A stretch of 39,480 nt of DNA, taken from assembly GCF_028294535.1 (NCBI RefSeq), contig NZ_JAQBIE010000030.1, positions 1 through 39,480 of the forward strand, read 5' to 3'. The translations under genes were made by a program, and so were the position numbers. The DNA is from Paracoccus onchidii. Its GTDB lineage: Bacteria > Pseudomonadota > Alphaproteobacteria > Rhodobacterales > Rhodobacteraceae. Each line of letters opens with the position of its first letter. Position 1 is the stretch's first letter. Shown piece after piece: positions 1 to 8,029 of this stretch. Below the pieces are notes generated by a model. The model did not search any database. It saw only the letters and a list, made by a program, of their open reading frames with translations, and was not told where the DNA came from.

Positions 1-118
1 ATTTTCGAGAACTCCGCGCTGTGGCCATGGATGCGTGGCGCGACATCGCACAACTCAGTGCCGCGTGAAAACTGCCATCAGCCCCTATTTCCAGACAGAC
101 AGGTTAACTTTACAGTAC
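1..118 (+). mobile_element. possible end of an insertion element
   Basis: From base 3 to the TGA at 66-68 an open frame of 21 codons ends in ...MDAWRDIAQLSAA and has no visible start in the window, so it could be the tail of a gene to the left. The permease homology on the minus strand stops abruptly near base 118. Read on the minus strand, the foreign sequence begins GGGTACTGTAAAGTTAACC, which resembles the GG-CTGT-AAAGTT pattern of IS6-family terminal repeats. The second end and a transposase are not in the window, so this is inference from one edge only. It could also be a simple deletion junction. Confidence 0.3.
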
Positions 119-288
119 CCGAAGAACTGACCCAGGGCGATCAACCCGATCGGCACGATCTGACGCGAGATCGCCGACATGTTGTCCATGCTGAGGAATC
201 GCGGGCTGATGAGGAAAAACACCAAACACAGCGCCACGGTAACGAATATGATGTTCTTTTCGCGAAGCAATCTTCCAAGATCAGACAT
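85..288 (-). pseudogene. truncated sugar ABC transporter permease (RbsC type), N-terminal fragment
   Basis: The minus-strand frame starts MSDLGRLLREKNIIF and continues with a hydrophobic segment and SRQIVPIGLIALGQF. This is the usual N-terminus of ribose/xylose-type ABC permeases, which normally run about 320 residues with LTGGIDLSVG following. Here the homology ends at LGQFF; the next residues GYCKVNLSVWK are unrelated and end in a stop after about 68 residues. The fragment lies about 100 bases beyond the GMC gene on the same strand, so it may have been the last gene of that operon. It is very probably non-functional. Confidence 0.65.
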
Positions 289-386
289 GGGACCACCAGC
301 CTTTGACACTTAGTTTGGGAAAGCCGGTTCGCGTTGGAACCTGGCACGAAATATGGTGTTTGGCGCTGTCAGGGATGCAGATCATC

Positions 387-2003
387 TCACAATGCACCCA
401 GCACCAAGTCGGCGCAGCGATCACCCAGGACCATCGCTGGGGCATTGGTATTCCCTGCCGGGATCTCGGGCACTGCCGACATGTCACACACGCGCAAACC
501 GGCGATGCCGCGCACACGCATCCGGGCATCCAGAACGGCCATCCGGTCACCATCGGCACCCATTTTCGCGGTTCCGGCCGGGTGGAAATTCGTCTTTACC
601 ACCTTGCGGCAATGTTCCGTCAGCGCCGCGTCGGAATAATCCAGCGGTGCGACCACCTCGGCGATGCGCTCTGCCAGCGGCGGCATATCCATGGTTTTGC
701 GGAAATAGCGCAACCCCTTGATCATCTCGGCCATATCGCGCTGATCCGACAGAAAAGCCGGATCGACCAGGGGCATCGCGGCCGGATCCGCCGATGCAAG
801 GCGCACGGCCCCGCGTGAATGAGGCTTGAGCAGAACCATCTGAATCGAAACGCCATAATCCTCGGGGATGGTCTTGGCCTGCTCGGGGTTCAGATACATG
901 ACCGGGATGCAATAAGCTTCATGGGTGGGGGGGGCCTCGGGATCGGAGGGGTTCACGAAACACGCCGCTTCGAGGCCGGTCGTGGTAATCAAGCCCCTGC
1001 CGAACAGCTTGAACTCAAGGCCATTGCGCAACATGTTCCAGCCGCGATCCTGCTTGAAATAACCGTATGGGCCGTTCGCGCGGGCAACGATCGAAACATC
1101 GGGATGGTCCTGCAAATTCTGTCCGACGCCGGGCATATCCTCGATCACATCAATGCCGTGTTCGCGCAGATGATCCGCAGGGCCCAATCCGGACAGCATC
1201 AGGATCTTCGGGCTGATCAGCGCACCAGCGGAAATCAGGACTTCGCCATCGCTGCGCACTGTTTTCAGATTTCCCGCGGCATCCTTGTATTCAACGCCGA
1301 CGGCACGACCGCCTTCGATCAGGATACGCTGCACTTGCGATTCCAGCCTGATCGTCAGATTCGGATTGTCCTTCAACGGGTCCAGAAAGGAATACGCCGT
1401 CGAATATCGCTGTCCCTGACTGTGCGTGAACTGGAAGTAACCCGCACCGCGCTGCGATTTGCCGTTGAAGTCGGGGTTGAACGGCTCGCCCTGCGCTTGC
1501 AGGGCCTGCACAAACCAGCGCGCCATATCGTCGATATGGCCGGGATCGGATACGACAAGCTTTCCCTCGCAGCCATGCAGATCGTCGTTGAACTTGCGGT
1601 TCCCTTCCAGCCGACGAAAATGTGGAAGAACATCCTTCCATGCCCAGCTGACCGCATCGTTATTTCCACGCAGAATCCGATGCCATTCATCATAGTCATC
1701 GGGCCGTCCGCGAACATAAGCCTGGCCATTGACCGTCGACCCGCCGCCCAGAACATTCCCCTGTGGGATCTCGGTGCGGCGCCCTCCAAGCTGCTCTTGT
1801 GGCACGGTCTGGTGGGTCCGAAAGAACCTGGACCCGTTCTTTAGCAGCTTGAAGACACCGGGCGGCATATCCAGCAAGGGGTGCCGGTGATGATGACCAC
1901 CTTCCAGCAACAATACACGCGCACCGCCCTCCACAAGCCGCGAGGTGGCAACAGCCCCAGCCGAACCGCCCCCGACGACGATATGGTCAAATGTCTCGAT
2001 CAT
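387..2003 (-). CDS. GMC-family flavin oxidoreductase (choline dehydrogenase-like)
   Basis: A 538-residue GMC oxidoreductase that should oxidise an alcohol group using non-covalent FAD. The N-terminal dinucleotide-binding motif is VVGGGSAGAVATSRL, followed by the GGGSTVNGQAYVRG FAD loop. Near the C-terminus the catalytic His is H474 in NFHPAGTAKMG, and N518 in AGNTNAP matches the second active-site residue 44 positions later, as in choline oxidase. The start at 2003 is chosen because AGGGAGG lies just upstream and the flavin fold begins seven residues in; a longer open frame upstream has no support. The gene follows the IdnD-like gene with a 163-base gap carrying its own operator-like repeats. 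The substrate is unknown; sugar or polyol oxidation fits the neighbours better than choline. Confidence 0.85.
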   Translation of the reverse strand: MIETFDHIVVGGGSAGAVATSRLVEGGARVLLLEGGHHHRHPLLDMPPGVFKLLKNGSRFFRTHQTVPQEQLGGRRTEIPQGNVLGGGSTVNGQAYVRGRPDDYDEWHRILRGNNDAVSWAWKDVLPHFRRLEGNRKFNDDLHGCEGKLVVSDPGHIDDMARWFVQALQAQGEPFNPDFNGKSQRGAGYFQFTHSQGQRYSTAYSFLDPLKDNPNLTIRLESQVQRILIEGGRAVGVEYKDAAGNLKTVRSDGEVLISAGALISPKILMLSGLGPADHLREHGIDVIEDMPGVGQNLQDHPDVSIVARANGPYGYFKQDRGWNMLRNGLEFKLFGRGLITTTGLEAACFVNPSDPEAPPTHEAYCIPVMYLNPEQAKTIPEDYGVSIQMVLLKPHSRGAVRLASADPAAMPLVDPAFLSDQRDMAEMIKGLRYFRKTMDMPPLAERIAEVVAPLDYSDAALTEHCRKVVKTNFHPAGTAKMGADGDRMAVLDARMRVRGIAGLRVCDMSAVPEIPAGNTNAPAMVLGDRCADLVLGAL

Positions 2004-2102
2004 CCATCTTCCTCCCTGCAGCAATCCCACAGGCTCGCTTCTGATTACCGTCTCTGCCGTTATCAGCGCCCTGCAGCCTCCCGGCAAAGCGCTTTTCGTA
2101 TG

Positions 2103-2171
2103 ATCAAAACTGATATTTCCTTTTGATGATTTTTTCAATCATGCAATATCTTCTATTTTGATCGTATCAAA
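2103..2171. promoter_or_regulatory. TTTTGAT/ATCAAAA inverted repeats upstream of the GMC gene
   Basis: Two inverted repeats stand in the AT-rich gap before the GMC gene. One is ATCAAAA (2103-2109) facing TTTTGAT (2121-2127). The other is TTTGAT-CGT-ATCAAA (2157-2171), which overlaps the last codons of the upstream dehydrogenase. The same half-site is used four times, suggesting a regulator-binding region and a separate promoter for the GMC gene. The regulator is not identified. Confidence 0.45.
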
Positions 2172-3204
2172 TCTGACTGCTCGCTCCCAGCAGAACAATT
2201 TTCCCAAAGGCTTTGCCTGCGGCCATCTCGTCCAAGGCGGCCCCAGCGTCAGCCAGGCGGTATGTCGCAGCCGTCAACGCGTCGAAGTTGATCCGCCCAG
2301 CCTCGACCAGCTGCACGGCCTCTTCAAATTCGGCATTGAACTGGAACGAACCGACGATCTCGATCTCTTTCAGCATCACAAGATGCAGCATCACCTGGGC
2401 GTCCCGCGGCTGGATGTTGCTAAGAATCGACAGGCGCCCTTTTTGCCTCAACGCCTTCAGGCCGGTATTGAACGCCGGGATGGCGCCACTGGCCTCGATC
2501 ACGACATCGAACTTGCGCTCCAGATCCGCTTCGTCAAACTGCCCTGCAACAAGGCCGGCTTTCGCGCCCGCTTTCAACGCGACCTCGACCGCACCGGGGC
2601 GCAGATCGAGTGCCGTGACACACGTACCGCGCGCGGCCGCCCCTGCAATCGCCAACAGCCCCATCGGACCACAGCCCGTGACCAGCACCGACTGACCTTC
2701 GGCAACGCCGCCCTTGTTCAGAGAATGCAGGGCACAGGCAAGCGGCTCCGCAAAGGTCAGGTGACGTGGATCGACGCCCTCGGCCACGGGACGGCAGCAC
2801 CGAACCGGATGGTCGATCACGTCTCGGAAAAATCCATCCAGATGTGGAACGGTTGTCGCCGATCCGGGGAATCTTTTGGCCGAGCACAGATTTTCTTCGC
2901 CACGCAGACAGGCCGCGCATTCCTGACAATTCATGATCGGGTTCAGCGCAACGAGTTGTCCGGCGACCAGATCCGAACCATTTGGATCGACGACCCATGC
3001 ACATGCCTCATGCCCAAGCGTTACAGGGTTCTGCAACTGGAAACCGGCATTGGCAAAATGGGTATAGTAGTGAAGGTCGGTTCCACACAGGCTGGCAGCG
3101 GCCAGCCGCAAGCGGGCGTGACCGTTGACGATCGGGGTATCGGCAGTCTGCTCGGCGAGCTCTATTCTTTGCGCGGCGATCAATCGGGTTTGGGTATAGC
3201 TCAT
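2167..3204 (-). CDS. zinc-dependent medium-chain dehydrogenase, L-idonate 5-dehydrogenase-like
   Basis: A 345-residue medium-chain alcohol dehydrogenase. The catalytic zinc ligands are visible at C40 (LCGTDLHYY) and H65/E66 (LGHEA), and the structural zinc cysteines at C93, C96, C99 and C107. The Rossmann motif VTGCGPMGLLA lies near residue 170. The LCGTDLHYY signature and overall pattern are those of L-idonate 5-dehydrogenase, which oxidises L-idonate to 5-ketogluconate with NAD(P), but sorbitol or threonine dehydrogenase-like substrates cannot be excluded. It lies 11 bases after the SDR gene on the same strand. IdnD-like and IdnO-like enzymes side by side are the usual arrangement in idonate/gluconate catabolism. 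Confidence 0.82.
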   Translation of the reverse strand: MSYTQTRLIAAQRIELAEQTADTPIVNGHARLRLAAASLCGTDLHYYTHFANAGFQLQNPVTLGHEACAWVVDPNGSDLVAGQLVALNPIMNCQECAACLRGEENLCSAKRFPGSATTVPHLDGFFRDVIDHPVRCCRPVAEGVDPRHLTFAEPLACALHSLNKGGVAEGQSVLVTGCGPMGLLAIAGAAARGTCVTALDLRPGAVEVALKAGAKAGLVAGQFDEADLERKFDVVIEASGAIPAFNTGLKALRQKGRLSILSNIQPRDAQVMLHLVMLKEIEIVGSFQFNAEFEEAVQLVEAGRINFDALTAATYRLADAGAALDEMAAGKAFGKIVLLGASSQI

Positions 3205-3215
3205 CGTTATTTTCC

Positions 3216-3932
3216 TTAGAAGCCAATCGCATAGCCGCCATCGACGGGCAGATTGACGCCATTGACATAAGCGGCCTGTTCAGACGCCAGATAAAAAATC
3301 GCGTTCGCAACGTCTTCGGGTGAGCCAAAACCATGCGTCGGGATGCGTCGCTCGATCCGTTCACGCCGCGCGGGATCCTTGGCAAGAACGGCACGGGTCA
3401 TATCCGTGTCGATAAAACCGGGCGATACGGCATTGCACCTTATTCCGAACTGCGCGGCGTCTACCGCGACCGATCGGGTCAGCCCGACCACGCCGGTTTT
3501 CGCCGTGACATATGCCGCCGCAGATGGCAGCGCCATGATACCGCCCATCGAGGCAATATTCACGATCGCACCGCCCGCCTCGCGTTGCAGGGCGATATAT
3601 CTGCCGCAAGCCAGAAACATCGCACGAATATTGATGTTCAGAACATGCTCCAATTCGTCGGCAGACACGTCCCAGATCGGCTTTTTCAGATGCACCCCGG
3701 CATTGTTGACCAAGACGTCCAGACCGCCCTCTTCGTCATGAATCGCGTCCAGATATTCAGCAGAGGCAGAACCACCGAGATCATGTTCCACGACGCGAAT
3801 ATCGCCGCTCAGCCTGTCGACCTCGCCCCGACTGCGTGCAATGACCACAACCTTGTAGCCGGCATCCAGAAAGCGCCGGCTTTGCGCAAGGCCAAGCCCC
3901 TTGTTTCCACCTGTGATAACTGCAACCGGCAT
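3216..3932 (-). CDS. short-chain dehydrogenase/reductase (gluconate 5-dehydrogenase-like)
   Basis: A 238-residue classical SDR enzyme. The cofactor loop is TGGNKGLG at residues 7-14, NNAG is at 76-79, and the catalytic residues are S128, Y141 and K145 (YVTAK). The C-terminal VNGVNLPVDGGYAIGF is typical of the FabG/IdnO group. It should interconvert a keto and a hydroxyl group with NAD(P)H. It sits 3 bases after the binding-protein gene and 11 bases before the IdnD-like gene, so the three are almost certainly cotranscribed. Sugar-acid or polyol oxidation is inferred from this pairing; the sequence alone does not fix the substrate. Confidence 0.85.
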   Translation of the reverse strand: MPVAVITGGNKGLGLAQSRRFLDAGYKVVVIARSRGEVDRLSGDIRVVEHDLGGSASAEYLDAIHDEEGGLDVLVNNAGVHLKKPIWDVSADELEHVLNINIRAMFLACGRYIALQREAGGAIVNIASMGGIMALPSAAAYVTAKTGVVGLTRSVAVDAAQFGIRCNAVSPGFIDTDMTRAVLAKDPARRERIERRIPTHGFGSPEDVANAIFYLASEQAAYVNGVNLPVDGGYAIGF

Positions 3933-3935
3933 GGT

Positions 3936-5060
3936 CTATTTTCCTTTGTAATGATGTCTAAAGGCGCTGTTCAGTTCGGCCAGGAATGCCTCTGCGTCCC
4001 GGTCCTGCAGAAAAAACGCAGGAAACATTTCGCAAACGTCGTCGACAAATCCCAGAAACCAAGGCGCTCGAGGGCGGGTCCACGCGTTGTCCATCGTGGA
4101 CCAGCCACCTTCGAAAAACCCACGGTAGGCCGGGTCGTGTCGTTTGGCCTGCCAGCTGTGGCGATTGGCCGGTTGGCCTTCATTTTCCAGATAGACGCCG
4201 GACTGCACCCGCTCTGACGCAAGCCAGGCCGCAAAGGACCGCGCCGCTTCGGGATCTGCCGTCTGCGCGGAAACCCCAATCCCTGCGCCGCCCAGAATGG
4301 CGCGCCGCGTGCCGCCCTGAGCGCTGACGGGCAGATCGAAATAGCGCAGCTGACGTGGCCGAAAGCCGGGCCGTGCATAATTTACATAGCCGAACAGGCA
4401 AGGCGACATGGCAAACTCGTCCGTCGAGGACAAAGCTTCCAGCACCTTGATGGGATTCATCGACACCGCCTCGGAAGGTCCGAGACGATAGAGCGCCTTG
4501 AGGATGTTCAGCGCATAAATGCTATTTGCATCCGAGGTGAATTGGTCGTCACCGTGAGGCAGGTTTTCCTCACCCCGACCTGCGACCAGCGTCATCATCA
4601 TGTCAAAGGCATCGACGGGCAGAAGCGGCGTAATCGCCCGGAACGTGGCGCCCTCGGGGCCGGACAGATCCTCCCATGTGTGCGGCAGGCGGTCAGTCAG
4701 GTCCGGCCGGCAAACCGCCATCTGGCAAGCCGCGTCTATCGCATAGGCCCAACACGCGCCGTTCCAGAAATAGCTTTCGGGCGAACCGCCCATTCCAGCA
4801 TCCGAATCTTGCGGCGGGGCCAGCGGCAGCAACGCGCCCTGCTCGGCAATCAGGCCGACATGGGGATGGTCCAGCACAATGAAATCATAGTCGCGCGCCA
4901 ATTGATCAATCGGCGCATCTGCAAATGCCTGTAGCGAACGCTTGTCCCACTGAATGCTGACGCCGGTTTCCCGCTCGTAGGCGGCCGATGCGGCAACCAC
5001 GCATTCATAGCCGCGCGGGTGGTCCCAGGTCATGCCCCTTAGCTTCGATTTTGCGGACAT
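3936..5060 (-). CDS. solute-binding-protein fold (family 1) lacking a signal peptide
   Basis: A 374-residue protein resembling family 1 extracellular solute-binding proteins: an early alpha/beta lobe with WDKRSLQAF and YDFIVLDHPHVGLIAEQG, and a C-terminal region ending in helical segments. It has no signal peptide; the N-terminus MSAKSKLRGMTWDHPRGYE is polar. The start is well fixed by GGGAGG placed 6 bases upstream, and no upstream in-frame extension would supply an export signal. No ABC permease or ATPase gene accompanies it apart from the broken permease at the far end of the operon. It may therefore act in the cytosol as a sensor, chaperone or enzyme, or reach the periplasm another way. 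It is the first gene of the minus-strand operon. Confidence 0.7.
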   Translation of the reverse strand: MSAKSKLRGMTWDHPRGYECVVAASAAYERETGVSIQWDKRSLQAFADAPIDQLARDYDFIVLDHPHVGLIAEQGALLPLAPPQDSDAGMGGSPESYFWNGACWAYAIDAACQMAVCRPDLTDRLPHTWEDLSGPEGATFRAITPLLPVDAFDMMMTLVAGRGEENLPHGDDQFTSDANSIYALNILKALYRLGPSEAVSMNPIKVLEALSSTDEFAMSPCLFGYVNYARPGFRPRQLRYFDLPVSAQGGTRRAILGGAGIGVSAQTADPEAARSFAAWLASERVQSGVYLENEGQPANRHSWQAKRHDPAYRGFFEGGWSTMDNAWTRPRAPWFLGFVDDVCEMFPAFFLQDRDAEAFLAELNSAFRHHYKGK

Positions 5061-5194
5061 CCATGCCTCCCATCACATCATTCGAGTTTTACATATATGA
5101 AAATTACTTTGACATAAGCAAGTGTTTTGTTAATCTGCCTCCAGACATATGCCCGGGACGCAAACATGCACGGGTCACTCTGGGAGGGAAAACA
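5061..5194. promoter_or_regulatory. divergent promoter region of the binding-protein and TRAP operons
   Basis: This 134-base AT-rich gap separates two divergent operons. On the plus strand TTGACA (5109-5114) is followed after 16 bases by TAATCT (5131-5136), a good sigma-70-type promoter for the TRAP operon. The palindrome CATATATG (5092-5099) just upstream could be part of an operator. The IclR regulator at 8795 is the only regulator gene of the cluster and is the natural candidate to bind here, which is inference. Confidence 0.5.
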
Positions 5195-6190
5195 ATGGGA
5201 TATGGATTCACAAAAGCTGCTGCTGGTGTCGTGCTGTCAGCCGGCATTGTGCTGACCGCGAACGCAACGATGGCCGCCGACTACGAGATTCGCCTTGGTC
5301 ACGTGACGTCCGACAAGGAGCCGGTTCATCAGGCAATGGAAGAATTCGCCAGGAACGTGGCTGAACGAACCGACGGTCAGGTCGAGATTTCGATCTATCC
5401 AAATGGAACGCTTGGCACCAATCTGGAGCTGTATGAACAAATTCGCGCAGGCGCGCCGATCATGACAGCGGCTGACCCGGCCTATCTGGCGGATTTCGTC
5501 GCGGATTTCGGTGTTCTGGGCGGCCCTTATCTGATCGACGACCCGCGTGATTTCACCGCCGTCGTCACCTCGGATCTGTTTACGGATATGACAGACCGAC
5601 TGCGCGCCGAAACGGGAATCGAGCTGCTGGCAATGAACTGGTTTTTCGGCCAGCGGCATATGCTTGCAGACAAACCGATCTCATCGCCCGCGGATCTGGA
5701 CGGCATGACCTTCCGCGTGCTGCCCAACAAGATGTGGATCGAAACTTTCGACGCACTTGGTGCCCGCCCGACCCAGCTGCCCTGGCCCGAGGTTTATTCC
5801 GGTCTGTCGGCTGGTGTGGTCGAAGGGGCCGAGGCGCCGTTGCCGTCCATTTACGGCGCCAAGCTGCACGAAGTAAAAAGCGTGATTTCCCTGACCGGCC
5901 ATTTCAAGGCCTTTACCGGTCTGATCATGAATGCCGATTATCTGGCATCCCTGCCCGAGGACATTCAGGTTGTTTTAAAGGAAGAGGCCCTGGCAGCCGG
6001 TGATTTCATGACCGATCTGATGCTGTCGTCGCAGGAAGAATGGGAACAAAAACTGACCGATGAAGGTGTCACCTTCAATCGCGATGTCGATACCGAGGCT
6101 TTCCGTCAGGCTACATTGCCGGTCTATGATCAATTCCCCGACTGGACCGACGGCTTGCACCAAAGCGTCGTCGAACTGCTGCAGCAGTAA
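5195..6190 (+). CDS. dctP: TRAP transporter substrate-binding protein DctP
   Basis: A 331-residue periplasmic binding protein of a TRAP transporter. The signal peptide is clear: a short basic start, a hydrophobic stretch (AAAGVVLSAGIVLTANATM) and an AMAA-type cleavage region before DYEIRLGHV. The mature protein has the DctP pattern, including R174 in GMTFRVLPNKMW. This is the position of the conserved arginine that binds the ligand carboxylate in this family, so the ligand is expected to carry a carboxyl group. The start at 5195 follows GGAGGGAA at a good distance; the longer upstream open frame is ignored. It heads the operon dctPQM-ECH-iclR-caiB-maoC-caiB. Confidence 0.9.
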   Translation: MGYGFTKAAAGVVLSAGIVLTANATMAADYEIRLGHVTSDKEPVHQAMEEFARNVAERTDGQVEISIYPNGTLGTNLELYEQIRAGAPIMTAADPAYLADFVADFGVLGGPYLIDDPRDFTAVVTSDLFTDMTDRLRAETGIELLAMNWFFGQRHMLADKPISSPADLDGMTFRVLPNKMWIETFDALGARPTQLPWPEVYSGLSAGVVEGAEAPLPSIYGAKLHEVKSVISLTGHFKAFTGLIMNADYLASLPEDIQVVLKEEALAAGDFMTDLMLSSQEEWEQKLTDEGVTFNRDVDTEAFRQATLPVYDQFPDWTDGLHQSVVELLQQ

Positions 6191-6197
6191 CAGGTCC

Positions 6198-6224
6198 ATC
6201 GGTTCGCGCCCCGCGCGAACCGAT
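6198..6224 (+). other. intercistronic hairpin between dctP and dctQ
   Basis: A perfect 11-bp stem (ATCGGTTCGCG with CGCGAACCGAT) and a 5-base loop lies 8 bases after the dctP stop and 25 bases before dctQ. There is no T-run. Such hairpins after binding-protein genes commonly protect the 5' message or reduce read-through, giving more binding protein than membrane subunits. That role is inferred here. Confidence 0.6.
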
Positions 6225-6248
6225 CATTCCGTTGGGGGGAGAACGCTG

Positions 6249-6740
6249 ATGCTTCGAATCTTTGGCTATGTCGAATGGGCCGAGCGATGGATCGCCTATT
6301 GCGCGACAATCGGCATCGTGCTTGCCGTCCTGTGGGGTGTATTGACCCGCTATGTCACGGCAAAACCCGCCGTCTGGACCAGCGAATTGTCAGGCATACT
6401 TTTCACCTGGGTCGTCTTTGTCGGTGCCGCAACCGCATTCCGTGAGAACCGCCATATCTATATCGACCTGTTCCTGGGTCTCTTGCCGGCGTCGGGGCAA
6501 CGCATCGTCGCAATGACCGCCCGGTTGCTGACCTTGGCGTTCCTGACCTGCGCCGCGTTTCTCAGCTATCAGATGATGATCAAAGGGGCGACACGCCCGT
6601 CACCAGTGCTGCGCATTCCCTTTTCGCTTGTATACCTCGCCCCGCTCTTGTCGTTCAGCCTCATGGCGCTGACAGATCTGCTGCGCCTGACGGGAATAGA
6701 CAAGACAGCCGGCCCAATGTCCGAAGGGGATGTCCTGTGA
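6249..6740 (+). CDS. dctQ: TRAP transporter small permease DctQ
   Basis: A 163-residue membrane protein with four predicted transmembrane segments and the DctQ pattern: WIAYCATIGIVLAVLWGVLTRY at the N-terminus, then WTSELSGILFTWVVFVGAATAFREN with the conserved RENRHIYID that follows. The start ATG at 6249 has TTGGGGGGAG upstream; the open frame extends further back over the hairpin but that is not coding. It overlaps dctM by four bases, so the two are translationally coupled. It partners DctM in the inner-membrane complex of this carboxylate importer. Confidence 0.88.
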   Translation: MLRIFGYVEWAERWIAYCATIGIVLAVLWGVLTRYVTAKPAVWTSELSGILFTWVVFVGAATAFRENRHIYIDLFLGLLPASGQRIVAMTARLLTLAFLTCAAFLSYQMMIKGATRPSPVLRIPFSLVYLAPLLSFSLMALTDLLRLTGIDKTAGPMSEGDVL

Positions 6741-8023
6741 GCGTTCTGCCAATCATCATCCTGCTGGCGGCCATCGCAATCGGCATTCCCGTCGCAATGG
6801 CAATCGGCATGGCCGGCATGTTCTTCTTTGTCGTTTCGGGCACGATGCCGACGGAAATATTCATCCAGCGGATTGTGGCCGTCACACATTCCTTTCCATT
6901 GCTGGCCGTGCCGCTATTCATCATGACAGGCGTGGTCATGAACTATGCTGGCATCACGCGCCGGATGATGGATCTGGCCGAAGCGATGACAGGTCACTGG
7001 CGTGGCGGTCTGGCGCAGGTGAACGTGTTACTGTCGACCCTGATGGGTGGCGTGGCGGGTTCGGCCAATGCTGATGCGGCCATGCAGGCGCGCGTTCTGG
7101 TGCCGGAAATGTCGGCACGCGGGTATGACAGGGCGTTCTCTGCCGCGGTAACCGCCAGTTCGGCGATCATCAGCGTCATTATCCCTCCGGGTATCGGGCT
7201 GATCCTTTATGGGTTCATGGGCGATGTCTCGATCGGAAAGCTGTTTCTGGCCGGAATTGTGCCCGGTATCGTGCTATGCGGTGCAATGATGATGCTGGTC
7301 GCGGTCCTTGCGCGCCGCAACGGTATGCGCCCCAGTCAGGACAAGCCCGCAAGCTGGCATCAGCGATGGGTCGCCTTGCGGGCCGCAGGTCTTGCATTGC
7401 TGGTTCCTGCAGGCATCGTTGTCGGCATTCGCCTTGGCATCTTTACCCCGACCGAGGCCGGTGCCTGTGCAGTCGCCTTTGCGGTCATTATCGGTCTTGT
7501 CCTGCGTGAGCTGAAATGGAGCCACCTGCGCCCGATCCTGGAACAGACCAGTCAGGCGACGGCCGTGGTGTTGCTGGTCATCTGCATGGCCAACGGCTTC
7601 GGCTTCTACATGACGTGGGAACGCATTCCTTCGGCCGTGGCCGATTGGATGCTGACCCTGACATCAAACCCGATCCTGCTACTTTTGCTGATCAACCTGA
7701 TGCTGATCGCCGTAGGTATGTTCCTGGAAGGATCGGCCGCACTGATCCTGCTGACACCCATTCTGGTGCCGGTCGTGGTCACCCTTGGCGTCGACCCGGT
7801 TCATTTCGGCATCGTCATGGTTCTGAACCTGACCATCGCTGGCGTGACCCCCCCACTGGGCACCTTGATGTTCACGACATGCGCGATCACCGGTGTCTCG
7901 ATACGCCGCTTCATACAGGCAGCCCTGCCCTTCTATGCGCTGCTATTTGCGATGCTGCTGGTGGTGACGCTGGTTCCGCAGCTGTCGCTTTGGTTGCCAG
8001 ATCTGAAATTCGGACAAGGATGA
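6737..8023 (+). CDS. dctM: TRAP transporter large permease DctM
   Basis: A 428-residue, very hydrophobic protein with the DctM features MGGVAGSANADAAM, IIPPGIGLILYGFMG and FTPTEAGACAVAFAV. It forms the ion-coupled transport channel of the TRAP system, normally driven by sodium or protons. It starts with GTG at 6737 inside the last codon of dctQ (GTGA overlap). The length is normal for the family. The enoyl-CoA hydratase gene starts six bases after its stop, which ties uptake to CoA-dependent catabolism. Confidence 0.9.
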   Translation: MSVLPIIILLAAIAIGIPVAMAIGMAGMFFFVVSGTMPTEIFIQRIVAVTHSFPLLAVPLFIMTGVVMNYAGITRRMMDLAEAMTGHWRGGLAQVNVLLSTLMGGVAGSANADAAMQARVLVPEMSARGYDRAFSAAVTASSAIISVIIPPGIGLILYGFMGDVSIGKLFLAGIVPGIVLCGAMMMLVAVLARRNGMRPSQDKPASWHQRWVALRAAGLALLVPAGIVVGIRLGIFTPTEAGACAVAFAVIIGLVLRELKWSHLRPILEQTSQATAVVLLVICMANGFGFYMTWERIPSAVADWMLTLTSNPILLLLLINLMLIAVGMFLEGSAALILLTPILVPVVVTLGVDPVHFGIVMVLNLTIAGVTPPLGTLMFTTCAITGVSIRRFIQAALPFYALLFAMLLVVTLVPQLSLWLPDLKFGQG

Positions 8024-8029
8024 CGAAAA

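Noticed and set aside
819..1844. Open frame of 341 codons on the plus strand
   Set aside because: It lies wholly antisense to the GMC gene, whose motifs and catalytic residues are clear; it shows no family features.
2158..3219. Open frame of 353 codons on the plus strand
   Set aside because: Antisense to the zinc dehydrogenase with complete zinc ligands; high GC makes such mirror frames common.
3936..5060. Ordinary exported ABC binding protein
   Set aside because: No signal peptide at the supported start and no in-frame upstream extension that could supply one.
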